Positions 8,047 to 19,561 of a stretch of DNA of 64,000 nucleotides are shown piece by piece. A program made the translations under genes and the position numbers. The DNA is from Myxococcales bacterium (GTDB lineage Bacteria > Myxococcota_A > Polyangia > Haliangiales > Haliangiaceae). The notes beneath the pieces are model-generated. The model had not been told where the DNA came from, did no database searches, and worked only from the letters and a program-made list of their open reading frames with translations. Each line of letters opens with the position of its first letter. Position 1 is the stretch's first letter. Location of the stretch: contig JAEUJY010000021.1 of NCBI GenBank assembly GCA_016794525.1, positions 1 to 64,000 of the forward strand, given 5' to 3'.

Positions 8047-10098
8047 CTACTCGGCCGGGCCGATCCAGATCTCGTCGACGTTCAGGTGGCCCCACGAGGC
8101 CTGCGACTCGTCGACCAGCGCGATCGTCGCGGTCTGGCCGACCAGGTCGGCGACGTTCCAGGTGACGTCGGTGAAGCGCTCGGAGGGCGGCGCCGGCGGG
8201 GTGGCGGTCCGCACCGGCATGCCGTCGACGCGCAGCTCGACGCGGAGGCCGCTGTCGCCGCTGCCGCCGCCGAGGCGCATGCGGATGCTGTCGGCGTCGA
8301 TCGCGAACGGCGCCGACAGCAGCGTGCCGGTGCGGGCGTCGCCGCCGTGGAACGACGTCGCGAAGTTGCGGCCGCCGAAGCGGCGCACCATGCCCTGGCC
8401 GGCGACCTCCTTGCGCTCGGGCGTGTTGCCCCACGCCGAGCCGAAGACCGTCCAGTTGGAGAACGTGCCGTCCTCGAAGTCGAACAGCACGCGCCAGCCC
8501 GGCGGCAGGAGCGCGCGGCCGGCCGGCACCCAGATCGAGTCGGGCACGATCTTGGCGCCGGTGAACAGCCGCGGGCGCGCGGTGCGCGGCACCAGATCGT
8601 CGGGCCGGTAGTAGAGGTTGATCGCCGGCACCTCGAGGTACAGGTCGCGGTTGTCGAAGACGATCGCCGAGAACTCGCGGCCGCGCAGCGCCTCCTCGAG
8701 GCCCATCACCGGGCGCGGCTTGCGCGCGGTGACGTCCTTCACGCCCATCCGGTGGACGTACATCGGCTTGCCCGCGAGGTGCGCGTACCAGGGGTGCGAC
8801 GGCACCCAGACCCGGCCCGGCAGCGCGCGGATCGTCGCGATCAGCTCGTCGCCGGCGGCGCGATCGCGCGCGGTGGGGATGAACGGCCGCGGGTTCCACC
8901 GCGCCTTGTACAGCTGCACGCCGAGGCCCAGCGCGACCAGCGCGGTCGCCGCGTGGGCCAGCGCGCGGTTGCGCGGCAGCGTCGTGTAGGCTTGGCGGCC
9001 CGGGGCCAGCGCGTCGTCGGCGAACAACAGCTCGCTGCACGCCAGGATCGCCGGGATCGCGAAGCCCGCGGCCATCGCGCCGTGGAGGAACGCCGGCATG
9101 TACGCGTTGTAGTGCGCGAACTCGGTGCCCCAGCCGACGGCGCCGACGACCGTCGACACCGCGTAGAAGTACGTCCACAGGAGCAGCGCCTTGGCCGGCG
9201 GCGGCAGCCGGCGGCGCACGATCGCGCACGCCACGACGACGCACAGCCCGAGCACGATGATCGCGGTGGCCCAGCGGAAGTGCAGCAGGATCAGCTCGAA
9301 CGACTTCCAGAACCGATCCTTGTTCCAGTCGTGGGCCTGGTGGATCTGGAACGCGTAGGTCCAGAACCAGCCGCCGGTGGTCCACTGCAGGAGCGCCGCG
9401 CCGCCGAGCCCGGTGACCGCGACCGCGCCGACGTAGGTCGGGGCCCGCCGCCAGTTCATCGCCAGGATGATCGGCCCGCCGGCCAGCGCGTAGAGCACGC
9501 CGGTCTGCTTGGCGAAGAACGACAGCCCGAGGATCACGCCGGCCACCGCGACCAGCCGGTGGCCGCGGAAGCCCTCCTCGGCGCGCGCCCACCGCGACAG
9601 GCCGATCAGCCCGCCGGTCGCGATGAACAGGAACATCGTGTCGGCGCGGACCAGATCGTACCAGCCCTCCATGAACGGGTACGCGGCGGCGAACAGCCCG
9701 AGGCCGAGGATCGCGCCGGCGGCCGCGGCGCCGCGGTGCTTGGGCGACCACGCCAGCGCGTTGGTGATGGCCAGGATGCCCAGCCCGATCAGCGACAGGA
9801 TCGAGATGATCCGGCCGAGCTGGTACGACAGGCCGAAGATCGAGCCGAGCAGCGCCAGCAGGCCGGGGTAGAGCGGCGTGTACAGGAACGAGATGTAGTC
9901 GACCGACGGCGGGCCGTAGATGCCGTCGCCCGACGCGATGCGCGACGCGCCGTGCAGCACGCCGCCCTCCATCCACTCGAGGTCGTACGGGTACGGGAAG
10001 CGCGCCGCGATCGCCCACACCAGGAGGCCGATCTGCCAGACGCCGGGCGCCGCGAGCAGCGCCCAGAACGTCGCGCGCATCCACGCGGGCATCGTCAT
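8047..10098 (-). CDS. GT-C-like membrane protein with C-terminal carbohydrate-associated domain
   Basis: 683 residues when started at ATG 10098, which overlaps the stop of the sulfatase-like gene upstream (ATGA), so the two are translationally coupled. A longer frame to 10284 only reads the shadow of that gene. Residues about 8-30 form the first span, then PYDLEWMEGGVLHG (D39, E41) at the GT-C acidic position, then about ten more membrane segments up to about 400. A soluble tail ends with a module from about residue 540 (FDFEDGTFSNW ... RVDGMPVRTA ... WGHLNVDEIWIG). The order of those motifs is that of the C-terminal beta-sandwich seen with GH32-type and related secreted glycosidases. Probably a surface glycan-modifying enzyme with its own sugar-binding tail. 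Confidence 0.83.
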   Translation of the reverse strand: MTMPAWMRATFWALLAAPGVWQIGLLVWAIAARFPYPYDLEWMEGGVLHGASRIASGDGIYGPPSVDYISFLYTPLYPGLLALLGSIFGLSYQLGRIISILSLIGLGILAITNALAWSPKHRGAAAAGAILGLGLFAAAYPFMEGWYDLVRADTMFLFIATGGLIGLSRWARAEEGFRGHRLVAVAGVILGLSFFAKQTGVLYALAGGPIILAMNWRRAPTYVGAVAVTGLGGAALLQWTTGGWFWTYAFQIHQAHDWNKDRFWKSFELILLHFRWATAIIVLGLCVVVACAIVRRRLPPPAKALLLWTYFYAVSTVVGAVGWGTEFAHYNAYMPAFLHGAMAAGFAIPAILACSELLFADDALAPGRQAYTTLPRNRALAHAATALVALGLGVQLYKARWNPRPFIPTARDRAAGDELIATIRALPGRVWVPSHPWYAHLAGKPMYVHRMGVKDVTARKPRPVMGLEEALRGREFSAIVFDNRDLYLEVPAINLYYRPDDLVPRTARPRLFTGAKIVPDSIWVPAGRALLPPGWRVLFDFEDGTFSNWTVFGSAWGNTPERKEVAGQGMVRRFGGRNFATSFHGGDARTGTLLSAPFAIDADSIRMRLGGGSGDSGLRVELRVDGMPVRTATPPAPPSERFTDVTWNVADLVGQTATIALVDESQASWGHLNVDEIWIGPAE

Positions 10099-12788
10099 CG
10101 CACCACCCGCACGGTCGCGACCTTGACCCGGTTGTCGACGACCGGCACGCCGGCGGGCGCGCGCACCGGCTGGCGCGCGGCCTTGCGCCACAGGCCGATC
10201 CACATGCCGTAGTCGCCGGCGGGCGCGCTGGGCGGCACGCTGGCGTCGATCGTGTAGCGGATGTACTGGCCGCGTCGCCACCACTCGAACGGCCGGGCCG
10301 GCGCGTGATCGGCGGTGAAGCGGCCGCCGCCGGGGCCCTCGACGTGGACGAACACCTTCCAGCCGCCGGTCAGGCGGCCGCGGGCCTCGAACGTCCAGGT
10401 GATCGAGAAGGTCTGGCCGGGGCGCACCTCGGCGGGCGCGTCGACGGCGAGCAGCCGCACGTCGGGGCCGAGATCGACGTCGAGCGGCGCGGCGATCGCC
10501 GGGCGATCGGGCAGGAGCGCGTCGGCGGCGCCCGGCGGGATCTGCGCGCTGTCGTACCAGCGCTCGAACGCGGTGCGCACGCGGCCGCAGCGACCGGGCG
10601 CGTCGGCGCGGTCGTGGGTCTCGGAGGGGTCGTCGGTGAGGCGGTACACTTCCCAGCTCGTGTGCGGAGAGACGTTGTACAGCACGTGGCAGTCGGCGGT
10701 CGCGGCGCCGCGCATCTCGTGATTTCCCTCATACGACAGCTGCTGGAACACCACCCGGTCGGGGTCGTCGGGGGCGCCGGCCAGGAGCGGCACCAGCGAG
10801 CGCCCCATCATCTCGGGCGTGGCGGTGGCGCCGGCCAGGTTGGCCAGCGTCGGCAGGATGTCGACGTGGCCGACCGCCGTGGTCGACACCCGCGGCGGTA
10901 GGCCGGGCACGCGGACGATCAGCGGCACCTTGGTCTGCGGCGCGTACAGGTGGTAGCCGTGCTGGAGCACGCCGTGCTCGCCGAAGCCCTCGCCGTGATC
11001 GCCGGTGACGACGATGATCGTCTTGTCCCACAGCCCGCGGGCCTTGAGGTCGTCGAGCAGCCGGCCGACGTGCAGGTCGGTGTAGCGGATCTCCTGGTCG
11101 TAGCGATCGACCTCGCCGGTGCCGAAGCTCGGCACCTCGGGGTGCGGCTCGTACTCGTGGTGGGGATCGTAGTAGTGGACCCACAGGAAGAAGCGCTGGG
11201 TCGCGTGCGCGGCGACGAAGCCGAGCGCCTTGTCGGTCTGCTGGCGCGACGAGCTGCCGCGGGTGTGCGCGGGGTCGGCGCCCTGGTGCAGGCGCGCGTT
11301 CTCGTTGTCGTAGACGTCGAAGCCCTGGTCCATGTGCCGGGTGCGATCGAAGTACCAGTAGTTGGTGAACGCGCCGGTCGCGAAGCCGCGATCGCGCAGC
11401 ACCTCGGCCAGCGTCGTGGCGCGCGGCAGGATGCCGGGCCAGCCGGCGACGCTGTGGTCGTAGTAGACGTCGAGCGGCAGCCGGCCGGTGAGGATCGCCG
11501 GCATCGAGTAGCGGGTCGACGGCGCGTGGGCCCAGGCGGCGGCGAAGCGGGTGCCGGCGGCGGCGACCGCGTCGAGGGTCGGCGTCGTCGGCCGCGGGTA
11601 GCCGTAGCTCGACAGGTGATCGGCGCGCAGCGTGTCGATCGTGATCAGCACGATGTTGGCGTCGGCCGGCACGCCGGGCGGCAGCGACGCGAAGCCGACG
11701 TCGGCGGCGGCGCGCTGGCTCTTGGCGTCGCCGGCGACGCAGTTCTGATCGCGGCCGTCGTCGGGGATGTCGCTGGCGCCGGGGTGGACGTGGGGATCGC
11801 CGTCGTCGCAGTCGCCGCCGCCGAACCACGGCGAGTAGCCGTCGCGATCGCGATCGATCAGCCGCTTCCACGCGCGGGTCAGCGGATCGCCGACGCCGGA
11901 GTACGCGACCGCGGCCTTGATGACGCCGGGGCGGTTGCCGGCCAGCGCGGCCACCAGGAACGCGGCGAGCGGCACGACGGCGGGGAGGCTGCGGCGCCAG
12001 CGCGGGCGCAGCGCGGCCCAGCGCGCGGCCCAGCGCGCGCCGACCGCGCCCAGCGGCACCGCCAGCACCAGCGCCAGCACGACGATCGCCGGCGGGCGCA
12101 GCGGCAAGAGCCGGGTGACGCTCCAGGTGCGGACGATGATCACCGCGGCGCCGATCGCCGCCATCGCGGCCAGCGCCACCGCCGGGGTCCACACCCACGA
12201 CAGCGCCGGGCCCAGCCGGCCGCGGGCCAGCGCGCGCAGCCCGGCCTCGAGCGCGCGCGCGACGACGATCGCGACCGCCAGCGCCACCGCCAGCGTGACG
12301 ATGCCGGCGGCCATCGCCACGGCGACCACCAGCGCGAAGTTCTTGCGGGTGTGGAGGCCGTGGACCAGCCGTGGGAACACCACCACCAGCGCGGTGGTCG
12401 CCAGCGGCGCGAACGCCAGCACCAGCGACAGGCCGACGACGGCGTGGGGGTGGCCCTGGGCCCGGGCGGCGGCGTGCTGGGCGAACGCGTGGCGCACGAG
12501 GCGCCCGAGCAGCGTCCACCGCGCGTAGACGACGACCACCGCCGCGACCACCGCGCCGATCAGCGCGCCGGCGAGCGCGTAGCTGGTGGCGAGGTAGAGC
12601 ACCTCGCGGACCCGCTCGAGGAAGCCCGGCGCGAACTGCCCGGCGGCGCGCCACGACCACAGCCCGTCGATGGCGCCGGTGGCGGCGGCGGCGAGCCCGG
12701 CGGTCAGCGCGCCCGCGACCACCGCCTGGGGCACCGGCCGCGGCGCTGCGGCGGGGGCCGCGGCGTCTGGACTCGTCGGTGCCGACAT
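10095..12788 (-). CDS. membrane-anchored sulfatase/alkaline-phosphatase-superfamily protein with MopE-type motif
   Basis: 897 residues in three parts. Residues 1-290 hold about seven hydrophobic spans. Residues 312-350 carry a calcium-type DRDRDGYSP and a MopE-like metal-binding motif ([17 protein letters not shown] ... GRDQNC). From about 377 a sulfatase fold begins: [11 protein letters not shown] (D385, D390), the active-site block [12 protein letters not shown], and [11 protein letters not shown]. In the usual C-x-P-S-R sulfatase signature the first residue is the formylglycine Cys; here Thr425 aligns with it, so formylglycine activation is not expected and a phospho- or phosphonate-type or other transferase activity is possible. 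A beta-sandwich of about 110 residues ends the protein. Probably acts on envelope glycans outside the inner membrane. Coupled to the GT-C-like gene downstream (ATGA). Confidence 0.88.
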   Translation of the reverse strand: MSAPTSPDAAAPAAAPRPVPQAVVAGALTAGLAAAATGAIDGLWSWRAAGQFAPGFLERVREVLYLATSYALAGALIGAVVAAVVVVYARWTLLGRLVRHAFAQHAAARAQGHPHAVVGLSLVLAFAPLATTALVVVFPRLVHGLHTRKNFALVVAVAMAAGIVTLAVALAVAIVVARALEAGLRALARGRLGPALSWVWTPAVALAAMAAIGAAVIIVRTWSVTRLLPLRPPAIVVLALVLAVPLGAVGARWAARWAALRPRWRRSLPAVVPLAAFLVAALAGNRPGVIKAAVAYSGVGDPLTRAWKRLIDRDRDGYSPWFGGGDCDDGDPHVHPGASDIPDDGRDQNCVAGDAKSQRAAADVGFASLPPGVPADANIVLITIDTLRADHLSSYGYPRPTTPTLDAVAAAGTRFAAAWAHAPSTRYSMPAILTGRLPLDVYYDHSVAGWPGILPRATTLAEVLRDRGFATGAFTNYWYFDRTRHMDQGFDVYDNENARLHQGADPAHTRGSSSRQQTDKALGFVAAHATQRFFLWVHYYDPHHEYEPHPEVPSFGTGEVDRYDQEIRYTDLHVGRLLDDLKARGLWDKTIIVVTGDHGEGFGEHGVLQHGYHLYAPQTKVPLIVRVPGLPPRVSTTAVGHVDILPTLANLAGATATPEMMGRSLVPLLAGAPDDPDRVVFQQLSYEGNHEMRGAATADCHVLYNVSPHTSWEVYRLTDDPSETHDRADAPGRCGRVRTAFERWYDSAQIPPGAADALLPDRPAIAAPLDVDLGPDVRLLAVDAPAEVRPGQTFSITWTFEARGRLTGGWKVFVHVEGPGGGRFTADHAPARPFEWWRRGQYIRYTIDASVPPSAPAGDYGMWIGLWRKAARQPVRAPAGVPVVDNRVKVATVRVVR

Positions 12789-12859
12789 CGACCGCGAAAG
12801 CTAGCAAAGACTGCGCGCCGCGCGCGCGTCGGCGACGCGATTTCGCGCGAGCGCTTGAC

Positions 12860-12888
12860 TTGCATCGCCCCGAGCGGCAGGGGAGGCT
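12860..12888 (+). promoter_or_regulatory. candidate sigma70-type promoter, leaderless
   Basis: TTGCAT at 12860-12865, 17-nt spacer, GAGGCT at 12883-12888, then 6 nt to the GTG start at 12895. The geometry is right for a transcript starting at the first base of the start codon. The -10 match is only partial. On the other strand, TAGCTT at 12803-12798 lies 9 nt before the ATG of the sulfatase-like gene. Confidence 0.4.
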
Positions 12889-12894
12889 CGCGCC

Positions 12895-14561
<1,667 letters not shown>

Positions 14562-14565
<4 letters not shown>

Positions 14566-16574
14566 GCTGGCGCCAGGCGGTGGTGCCGCGCGCGCTGCCG
14601 TGGCTGATCGCGCTGATCGCGATCGCGATCGTGCTGGGCGTGCGCGCGGCGACGGTGCCGGCGCCGCTCGATCGGCTGGCCGCGGCGCCGTCGCAGCCCG
14701 GCGATCCGCCCGGCACGCGGGCCTACGTCGGCGCGCTGCACGTGCCGCGCGGCGGGCCGACCCGGATCGGCTTCGCGTCGGCGGGGCCGGCGGTGCTCAC
14801 CGTCGAGGGCCTGGCCACGCCGATCACCGGCCGCGGCGTGCGCACCGAGCGGGTCGTGCTGTCGCGCGGCGCGGTGGCGATCCGGTTCGCGGCGCCGCCG
14901 GGCGCGCGGCTGGTGTGGCACCCGGCGGGGCGCACCGGCGATCCCGAGTACGTGCCGGCGTCGTCGCTGGCGCCGCGGCCGCCGCTCGAGGCGCGCTTCG
15001 ATCACCCGGGCACCGCGCGCGGCGACGCCCTGGCGGCGTGGCTGATCGTGCTGATCGTGATCGCGGCCGCGCTGTGGAGCGGGCGCGCCGCGCTGCGGGC
15101 GCTGCCGCGCGACGCGCTGCTGGTGACGGCGGCGGTGTTCGCGGTCGCGGCGATCGCGCGGCTGTGGGATCTGGGCGCCGCGGGCCAGACCTGGGACGAG
15201 GACACCTACTGGTCGGCCGGCCGCAACTACGTCCAGAACCTGGTGCGCGGCGACGTCGGCGACGCCGCGTGGCGGTGGAACTACGAGCACCCGCCGGTGA
15301 CCAAGTACCTGGCCGGGCTCGGCGGGCTGTGGAGCGACGGCTTCGGCGGCGCGCGCGCGATGTCGGCGCTGGCGATGGCGCTGGGCTGCGCGCTCCTGGT
15401 GCCGATCGGCCGGCGGCTGGTCGACCTGCGGGTCGGCGCGCTCGCCGGCGGCATCGCCGCGCTGTCGCCGCACCTGATCGGCCACGGCCAGGTCGTCGGC
15501 CACGAGGCGCCGTCGGTGGCGGCGTGGGCGCTGGCGTGGTGGCTGTCGGCCCGGGTGTGGGACGGCGGTGATCGCGGGCGGCCGCTGGTGTGGCGGATGG
15601 TGGCGGTGGGCGTCGTGCTCGGCGTGGCGCTGATGATCCGCTTCGTCAACGGCCTGATGGCGCCGGCGATCGGCGCGACGATCTTGCTCGCCGCGCCGGC
15701 CGGCGCGCGGCTGCGCGCGGTGAAGCTGGGGCTGGCGATCATCCCGGCGGTGGCGATGGTCACCGCGGTCGCGCTGTGGCCGCGGCTGTGGACCCACCCG
15801 ATCGCCCACACCGAGGAGGCGTGGGCCAAGCTCAAGGGCACGCACTCGCTCGAGCCGTTCCACGGCACGCTGACCAAGGCGCCGCCGCGCTGGTACTTCC
15901 TGCCGTACCTGGGCGCGACGACGCCGATCGTCGTGCTGGCGGCGGCCGGCGCCGGGCTGGCGCTGGCCGCGGCCCGCGGGTGGCGCGGCGCGCTCGTCAT
16001 CGCGGCGTGGGCGATCGCGCCGCTGGGCGTGATGCTGTCGCCGGTGCGGCAGGACGGCATCCGCTACGTCCTGCCGGTGCTGCTGCCGATGGCGGTGGCG
16101 GCGGCGATCGGCGTCGCGGCGCTGGCGCGCTGGGTCGGCGCGCGGCTGCACGTGCTGGCCGGGCTGGCGGTGCCGCTGGCGCTGACGATCTACCTGGTCG
16201 TCACCTGCGCGCGCATCCACCCCTACTACCTCGACTACTACGGCGAGCAGACCGGCGGCCCGGCGGCGGTGGCCAAGGCGCGGCGGTACGAGATCGCGTG
16301 GTGGGGCGAGGGCGTCGAGCGCGCGATCGCGTACGTCAACGCCCACGCGGCGATCGGCGATCGCGTGCACCGCGACTGCGTCGAGCCCGGCCACCTGACC
16401 TGGTTCCGCGGCGATCTGTGGGAGCCGGTGCGCGACCCGCGGCAGGCGCAGTGGATCGTGCACTACCAGCCGAGCTGGCGGCCGTGCGCGATCCCGCCGG
16501 ACGCGACCCGGGTGCTGCGCGTCGAGGCGCAGGGCGCGCCGCTGGTCGACGTCTACCAGCGAGGGCGGCCGTGA
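14562..16574 (+). CDS. PMT/ArnT-family membrane glycosyltransferase with N-terminal extracytoplasmic domain
   Basis: 670 residues, ATG 14562 overlapping the previous stop. After a first span (residues 12-30) comes an extracytoplasmic beta-rich domain at about 45-135, an unusual insertion at the N terminus, then a second span. The PMT motifs follow: QTWDEDTYW (D212, E213) and [11 protein letters not shown] (E242-H-P-P245). About nine more spans and a C-terminal soluble tail with DCVEPG and a WRPCAIPP segment complete it. Role as for the gene at 3784, which shares the same motif spacing. The extra N-terminal domain may bind the acceptor. Its TGA overlaps the GTG of the next gene (16571). Confidence 0.88.
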
Positions 16575-17119
16575 CCCCGAAGCGGCTGGCGATCTATGCC
16601 GAGGCCGATCGCAAGAACGACGCGATCGCGGCGGCCACCGGGCTCGGCTGCCCGACCGGCTGCGGCGCGTGCTGCGTGCGCACGCCGCCGCACGTCAGCG
16701 TGTCCGACGTGGCGCCGGCGGCGCGCCTGCTGGTCGCCGCCGGCGAGGGTGAGGCGGTGCTCGACCGCGCGCGGGCGATCGGCGCCGGGCCGTGCGCGCT
16801 GTTCGCGCCGGGGCAGCTGCCCGGCGGCTGCACGGTCTACGCGGCGCGGCCGGTGATCTGTCGGCTGTTCGCGTTCGCGGCGGTGCGCGACAAGCGCGGC
16901 GCGCCGGAGGTGGCGATCTGCCGCGAGCACGCGGCCGCCGATCCCGACGTGCGCGCGCGCGTGGCCGCGTACCTGGCGGCGGGCGGCGAGGTCGCGATGT
17001 TCGCCGACGTGCAGGCCGAGGCCCACGACCCCGACGACGGCCCGCCCGAGCTGGTGCCGATCAACGAGGCGCTGGCGATCGCGCTCGAGCGCGAGCTGTT
17101 GCGCGCGATGTATCGGTAG
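16571..17119 (+). CDS. YkgJ-family cysteine cluster protein
   Basis: 182 residues from GTG 16571 (GTGA overlap with the upstream glycosyltransferase). The N terminus carries [10 protein letters not shown] (C27, C31, C34, C35), the Cx3Cx2CC signature of the YkgJ/Fe-S cluster family. Further Cys follow in [22 protein letters not shown] and ICREH, as is typical; these could complete a metal or Fe-S site. Cytoplasmic, no signal. Function in the family is poorly defined. Coupling to a surface glycosyltransferase may be coincidental operon packing. Confidence 0.87.
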   Translation: MTPKRLAIYAEADRKNDAIAAATGLGCPTGCGACCVRTPPHVSVSDVAPAARLLVAAGEGEAVLDRARAIGAGPCALFAPGQLPGGCTVYAARPVICRLFAFAAVRDKRGAPEVAICREHAAADPDVRARVAAYLAAGGEVAMFADVQAEAHDPDDGPPELVPINEALAIALERELLRAMYR

Positions 17120-17172
17120 CGGCGCGGCGCCGCGCCGCGAATAGCGATGGGCGGGAGCGCGTTGGATCCGGC

Positions 17173-17745
17173 ATGAGCTGCCGCCGCGCCGCGCTGGCGC
17201 TGGTCGTCGCGGTGATCCCGAGCCGCGCGGCGGCGGCGCCGGCGCTGTCGGCGCGCTACGCGACGATGTTCGAGCTGGGGCGGCGCTGGACCTACCAGGT
17301 CGACCGGATCGACGAGGTCCCCGACGAGCGCGGCGGCCAGACGACGTGGCGGTCGGTGCCGGCGCCACGGCGCCGCGTCGCGTGCGCGGTCGTCGCGGTC
17401 GAGGCGCACCGCGCCTACTGGTGGGCGCAGATCGCCTGCGACGACGAGCTCGATCCCAACGGCATGACGAGCCCGGCCGGGACCTGGCTGGCCGACGGCC
17501 GCGGCCTGTATCGGCTGGGTGACGCGCGGCGCTCGGCGCTGGCGATCCCGCTGGCGTTCGCCGGCCCGCCGGTGGTCGCGGCGGCGAGCGGCCCGAGGTG
17601 CGCGACGCGGGACCGCCGCGCCGATCCGATCGGCGACGGCGCGCTCGATCGCGCGTGCTTCCGCGGCGGCCTCGACCGCGGCTACTTCGCGTACGTCGGC
17701 GCGTTCCCGTACCGGGTCTGGCTGCGCCGGCGCGGGGGGCGCTGA
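17173..17745 (+). CDS. secreted hypothetical protein
   Basis: 190 residues from ATG 17173. The signal peptide is MSCRRAALALVVAVIPSRAAAAPA with an AxA cleavage site. The mature part is small and soluble with three Cys pairs (CAVVAV, ACDDEL, RCATR, ACFRG), suggesting disulfides and life outside the cytoplasm. The 53 bp upstream separate it from the YkgJ gene, so it may be cotranscribed. Ends 12 bp from the stop of the converging radical SAM gene. No family recognised. Confidence 0.72.
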   Translation: MSCRRAALALVVAVIPSRAAAAPALSARYATMFELGRRWTYQVDRIDEVPDERGGQTTWRSVPAPRRRVACAVVAVEAHRAYWWAQIACDDELDPNGMTSPAGTWLADGRGLYRLGDARRSALAIPLAFAGPPVVAAASGPRCATRDRRADPIGDGALDRACFRGGLDRGYFAYVGAFPYRVWLRRRGGR

Positions 17746-17757
17746 CGCCGCGCCGCT

Positions 17758-18633
17758 TCACAGCCCGCGGTGGTGCTCGGGGCGCAGCGGCAGCTCGCCG
17801 GCGAGCGCGCGATCGATCGCGGCGGCCAGGCGCGCGCCGTCGCGCGGCAGCCGACCGCCGACCGGCAGGTAGTTCGAGGCGTGGTTGGTGCGGAACAGCG
17901 CGTCGGTGGGGCGGGCCTCGGCGACGAACGTGCGCAGCTCGCCGAGCAGCGCCTCGATCGACGGCAGCGTGAAGTCGCCGCGCGCGGCCTGCGTCGCCAG
18001 CGGCGTGCCGGGGACGATCGTCAAGGTCAGCGCCGCGAGGTAGTGCGGATCCATCGCGCTGGCCAGCGCCGCCGACGCCGCGGCGTGCTCGGCCGACCGC
18101 GCGACCCCGCCGGCGCCGAGCAAGAAGATCGCCGACACCTCGAGGCCCGCGGCCCGCGCCCGCTGCGCCGCGGTGACGTGCTCGGCCGCGGTGGCGCCCT
18201 TGGCCAGGCGCTTGAGCACGACGTCGTCGCCGGACTCCGGGCCGATGTAGACCAGGGCGAGGCCCAGCGCGCGCAGCTGGGCCAGCTCGGCGTCGGTCTT
18301 GCCGGCGAGGTTGGCGGCGGTGGCGTAGCAGCTGACCCGGCGCAGCCGCGGGAAGTGGGCGCGGCACGCCGCCAGGATCGCCTCCCAGTGATCCATCGGC
18401 AGCACCAGCGCGTCGCCGTCGGCGACGAACACCTTGTCGACGCGATCGCCGGCGGCGCGGCCGGCGCCGGCGAGGTCGGCCAGCGTCTCGGCCAGCGGCC
18501 GCACCGCGAACCGCGGCTTGTCGCGGTACATGTCGCAGTACGTGCAGTGGTTCCACGAGCAGCCGATCGTCGCCTGGACGATCAGCGCGTCGGCTTCGGA
18601 CGGCGGGCGGTAGACCTTGCCGACGTAGCGCAC
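17758..18633 (-). CDS. radical SAM protein
   Basis: 291 residues from GTG 18633. The N terminus has IGCSWNHCTYCDMYRDK (C25, C30, C33), the C-x4-C-x2-C iron-sulfur binding pattern of a COG1032-type radical SAM subgroup. It is followed by VFVADGDALVLP and LVYIGPESGDD, which fit the SAM-binding barrel. No B12-binding domain and no C-terminal TRAM domain, so probably the core enzyme alone. Substrate unknown. Last gene of a minus-strand run that begins at the metallopeptidase at 22678, with 48 bp to the gene before it. Confidence 0.9.
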   Translation of the reverse strand: MRYVGKVYRPPSEADALIVQATIGCSWNHCTYCDMYRDKPRFAVRPLAETLADLAGAGRAAGDRVDKVFVADGDALVLPMDHWEAILAACRAHFPRLRRVSCYATAANLAGKTDAELAQLRALGLALVYIGPESGDDVVLKRLAKGATAAEHVTAAQRARAAGLEVSAIFLLGAGGVARSAEHAAASAALASAMDPHYLAALTLTIVPGTPLATQAARGDFTLPSIEALLGELRTFVAEARPTDALFRTNHASNYLPVGGRLPRDGARLAAAIDRALAGELPLRPEHHRGL

Positions 18634-18681
18634 GCCGCGTGGATCGCCGAGATCGCGGCGCGGCGCAAGGGCCGGGCGCGG

Positions 18682-19542
18682 TCAGCGCCCGCGGCGGTCG
18701 CCGGCGGCGCGCAGGCGGTCGAGCTCGAGGTTGAGCCGGGTGGCGACGGCGCGGGTGGCGCGCCCGCCGGGGTCATGGCTGGTGACGAGCTCCCGATCGC
18801 GGTCGTCGCAGCGGGCGACGAGCGTCGCCTCCGCGCGCGACCGCCGCGTGCGCGCCACGAAGCGCTCGACGCGATCGAGCGGGACGCGCCCGCGCCGTGG
18901 TCCGGTCGGCACGTGCAGGCCGCCAGGCTCGAGGACGAAGAACTGGGACTGGTGGCGGCGCAGCGCCGGGACGGCGTCGAGCCGCTGGCCCACGAGCAGC
19001 GCGACGCCGACGGCGATGGCGGTGCCCAGCGCCGCGAAGGCCGGCGTCAGCACCAGCGCGCCGCCGACGGCCACCGCGACGACCGGGGCCGCCATGGCGA
19101 AGCCGGCGCCGGGCGGGTCGCGGGTGACGGTCAGCTGATCGCCGGGGCGGGTCAGGCTCCAGCCGTGCGGCACCGGGGGCAAGAGCGTGACGCCGTGACC
19201 GACGTAGGGCACCCCGAGCTCGCGGGCCAGCTCGCGGGCCAGCGCCGCGACCGACGCCGGCGTGCCGTGGCCGATCGCGCGCCGCGCCCCGGCGACCACG
19301 ACCAGCTCCCAGCGCTCCGCGTCGACGGCCGCGCAGGCGACCGCGGTGATGGCCTCCCGCGGGACCGTCGCCTCGCCGAGCACGTCGCGCGCGGTGACGA
19401 CGATGCCGGCGCCGACGTGGTCGGCGTCGACGGCGCGCAGCTCGACCTCGTCGTCCGCGCGTGCGGCCCGGAACGGCGCGCCGTCGTCGTCGCCCGCGGC
19501 CCGCCGCGTGACCCACACCAGCGCGGATGACGACCCGGCCAC
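18682..19542 (-). CDS. membrane protein of unknown function, paralogue of the upstream gene
   Basis: 286 residues from GTG 19542. Soluble N-terminal half (with VVVAGARRAIGHG), two close hydrophobic segments near residues 150-185 (GFAMAAPVVAVAVGGALVL and FAALGTAIAVGVALLVGQRL), then a C-terminal beta-rich part (PTGPRRGRVPLDRVERFVA) that resembles a PH-like domain. Layout matches the gene at 19562, so the two look like a tandem duplication, with the N-terminal zinc ribbon lost here. TACGCT at 19554-19549 ends 6 nt before the GTG, so it may have its own leaderless promoter. No named family. Confidence 0.68.
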   Translation of the reverse strand: MAGSSSALVWVTRRAAGDDDGAPFRAARADDEVELRAVDADHVGAGIVVTARDVLGEATVPREAITAVACAAVDAERWELVVVAGARRAIGHGTPASVAALARELARELGVPYVGHGVTLLPPVPHGWSLTRPGDQLTVTRDPPGAGFAMAAPVVAVAVGGALVLTPAFAALGTAIAVGVALLVGQRLDAVPALRRHQSQFFVLEPGGLHVPTGPRRGRVPLDRVERFVARTRRSRAEATLVARCDDRDRELVTSHDPGGRATRAVATRLNLELDRLRAAGDRRGR

Positions 19543-19561
19543 GCCGGAAGCGTACCGCGGG

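Noticed and set aside
10099-10284. Upstream extension of the GT-C-like gene
   Set aside because: Arg/Ala-rich shadow of the sulfatase-like gene; ATG 10098 overlaps that gene's stop and is followed by a membrane span.
12861-12888. TTGACT at 12855 as -35 box
   Set aside because: Spacer to GAGGCT would be 22 nt; TTGCAT at 12860 gives 17.
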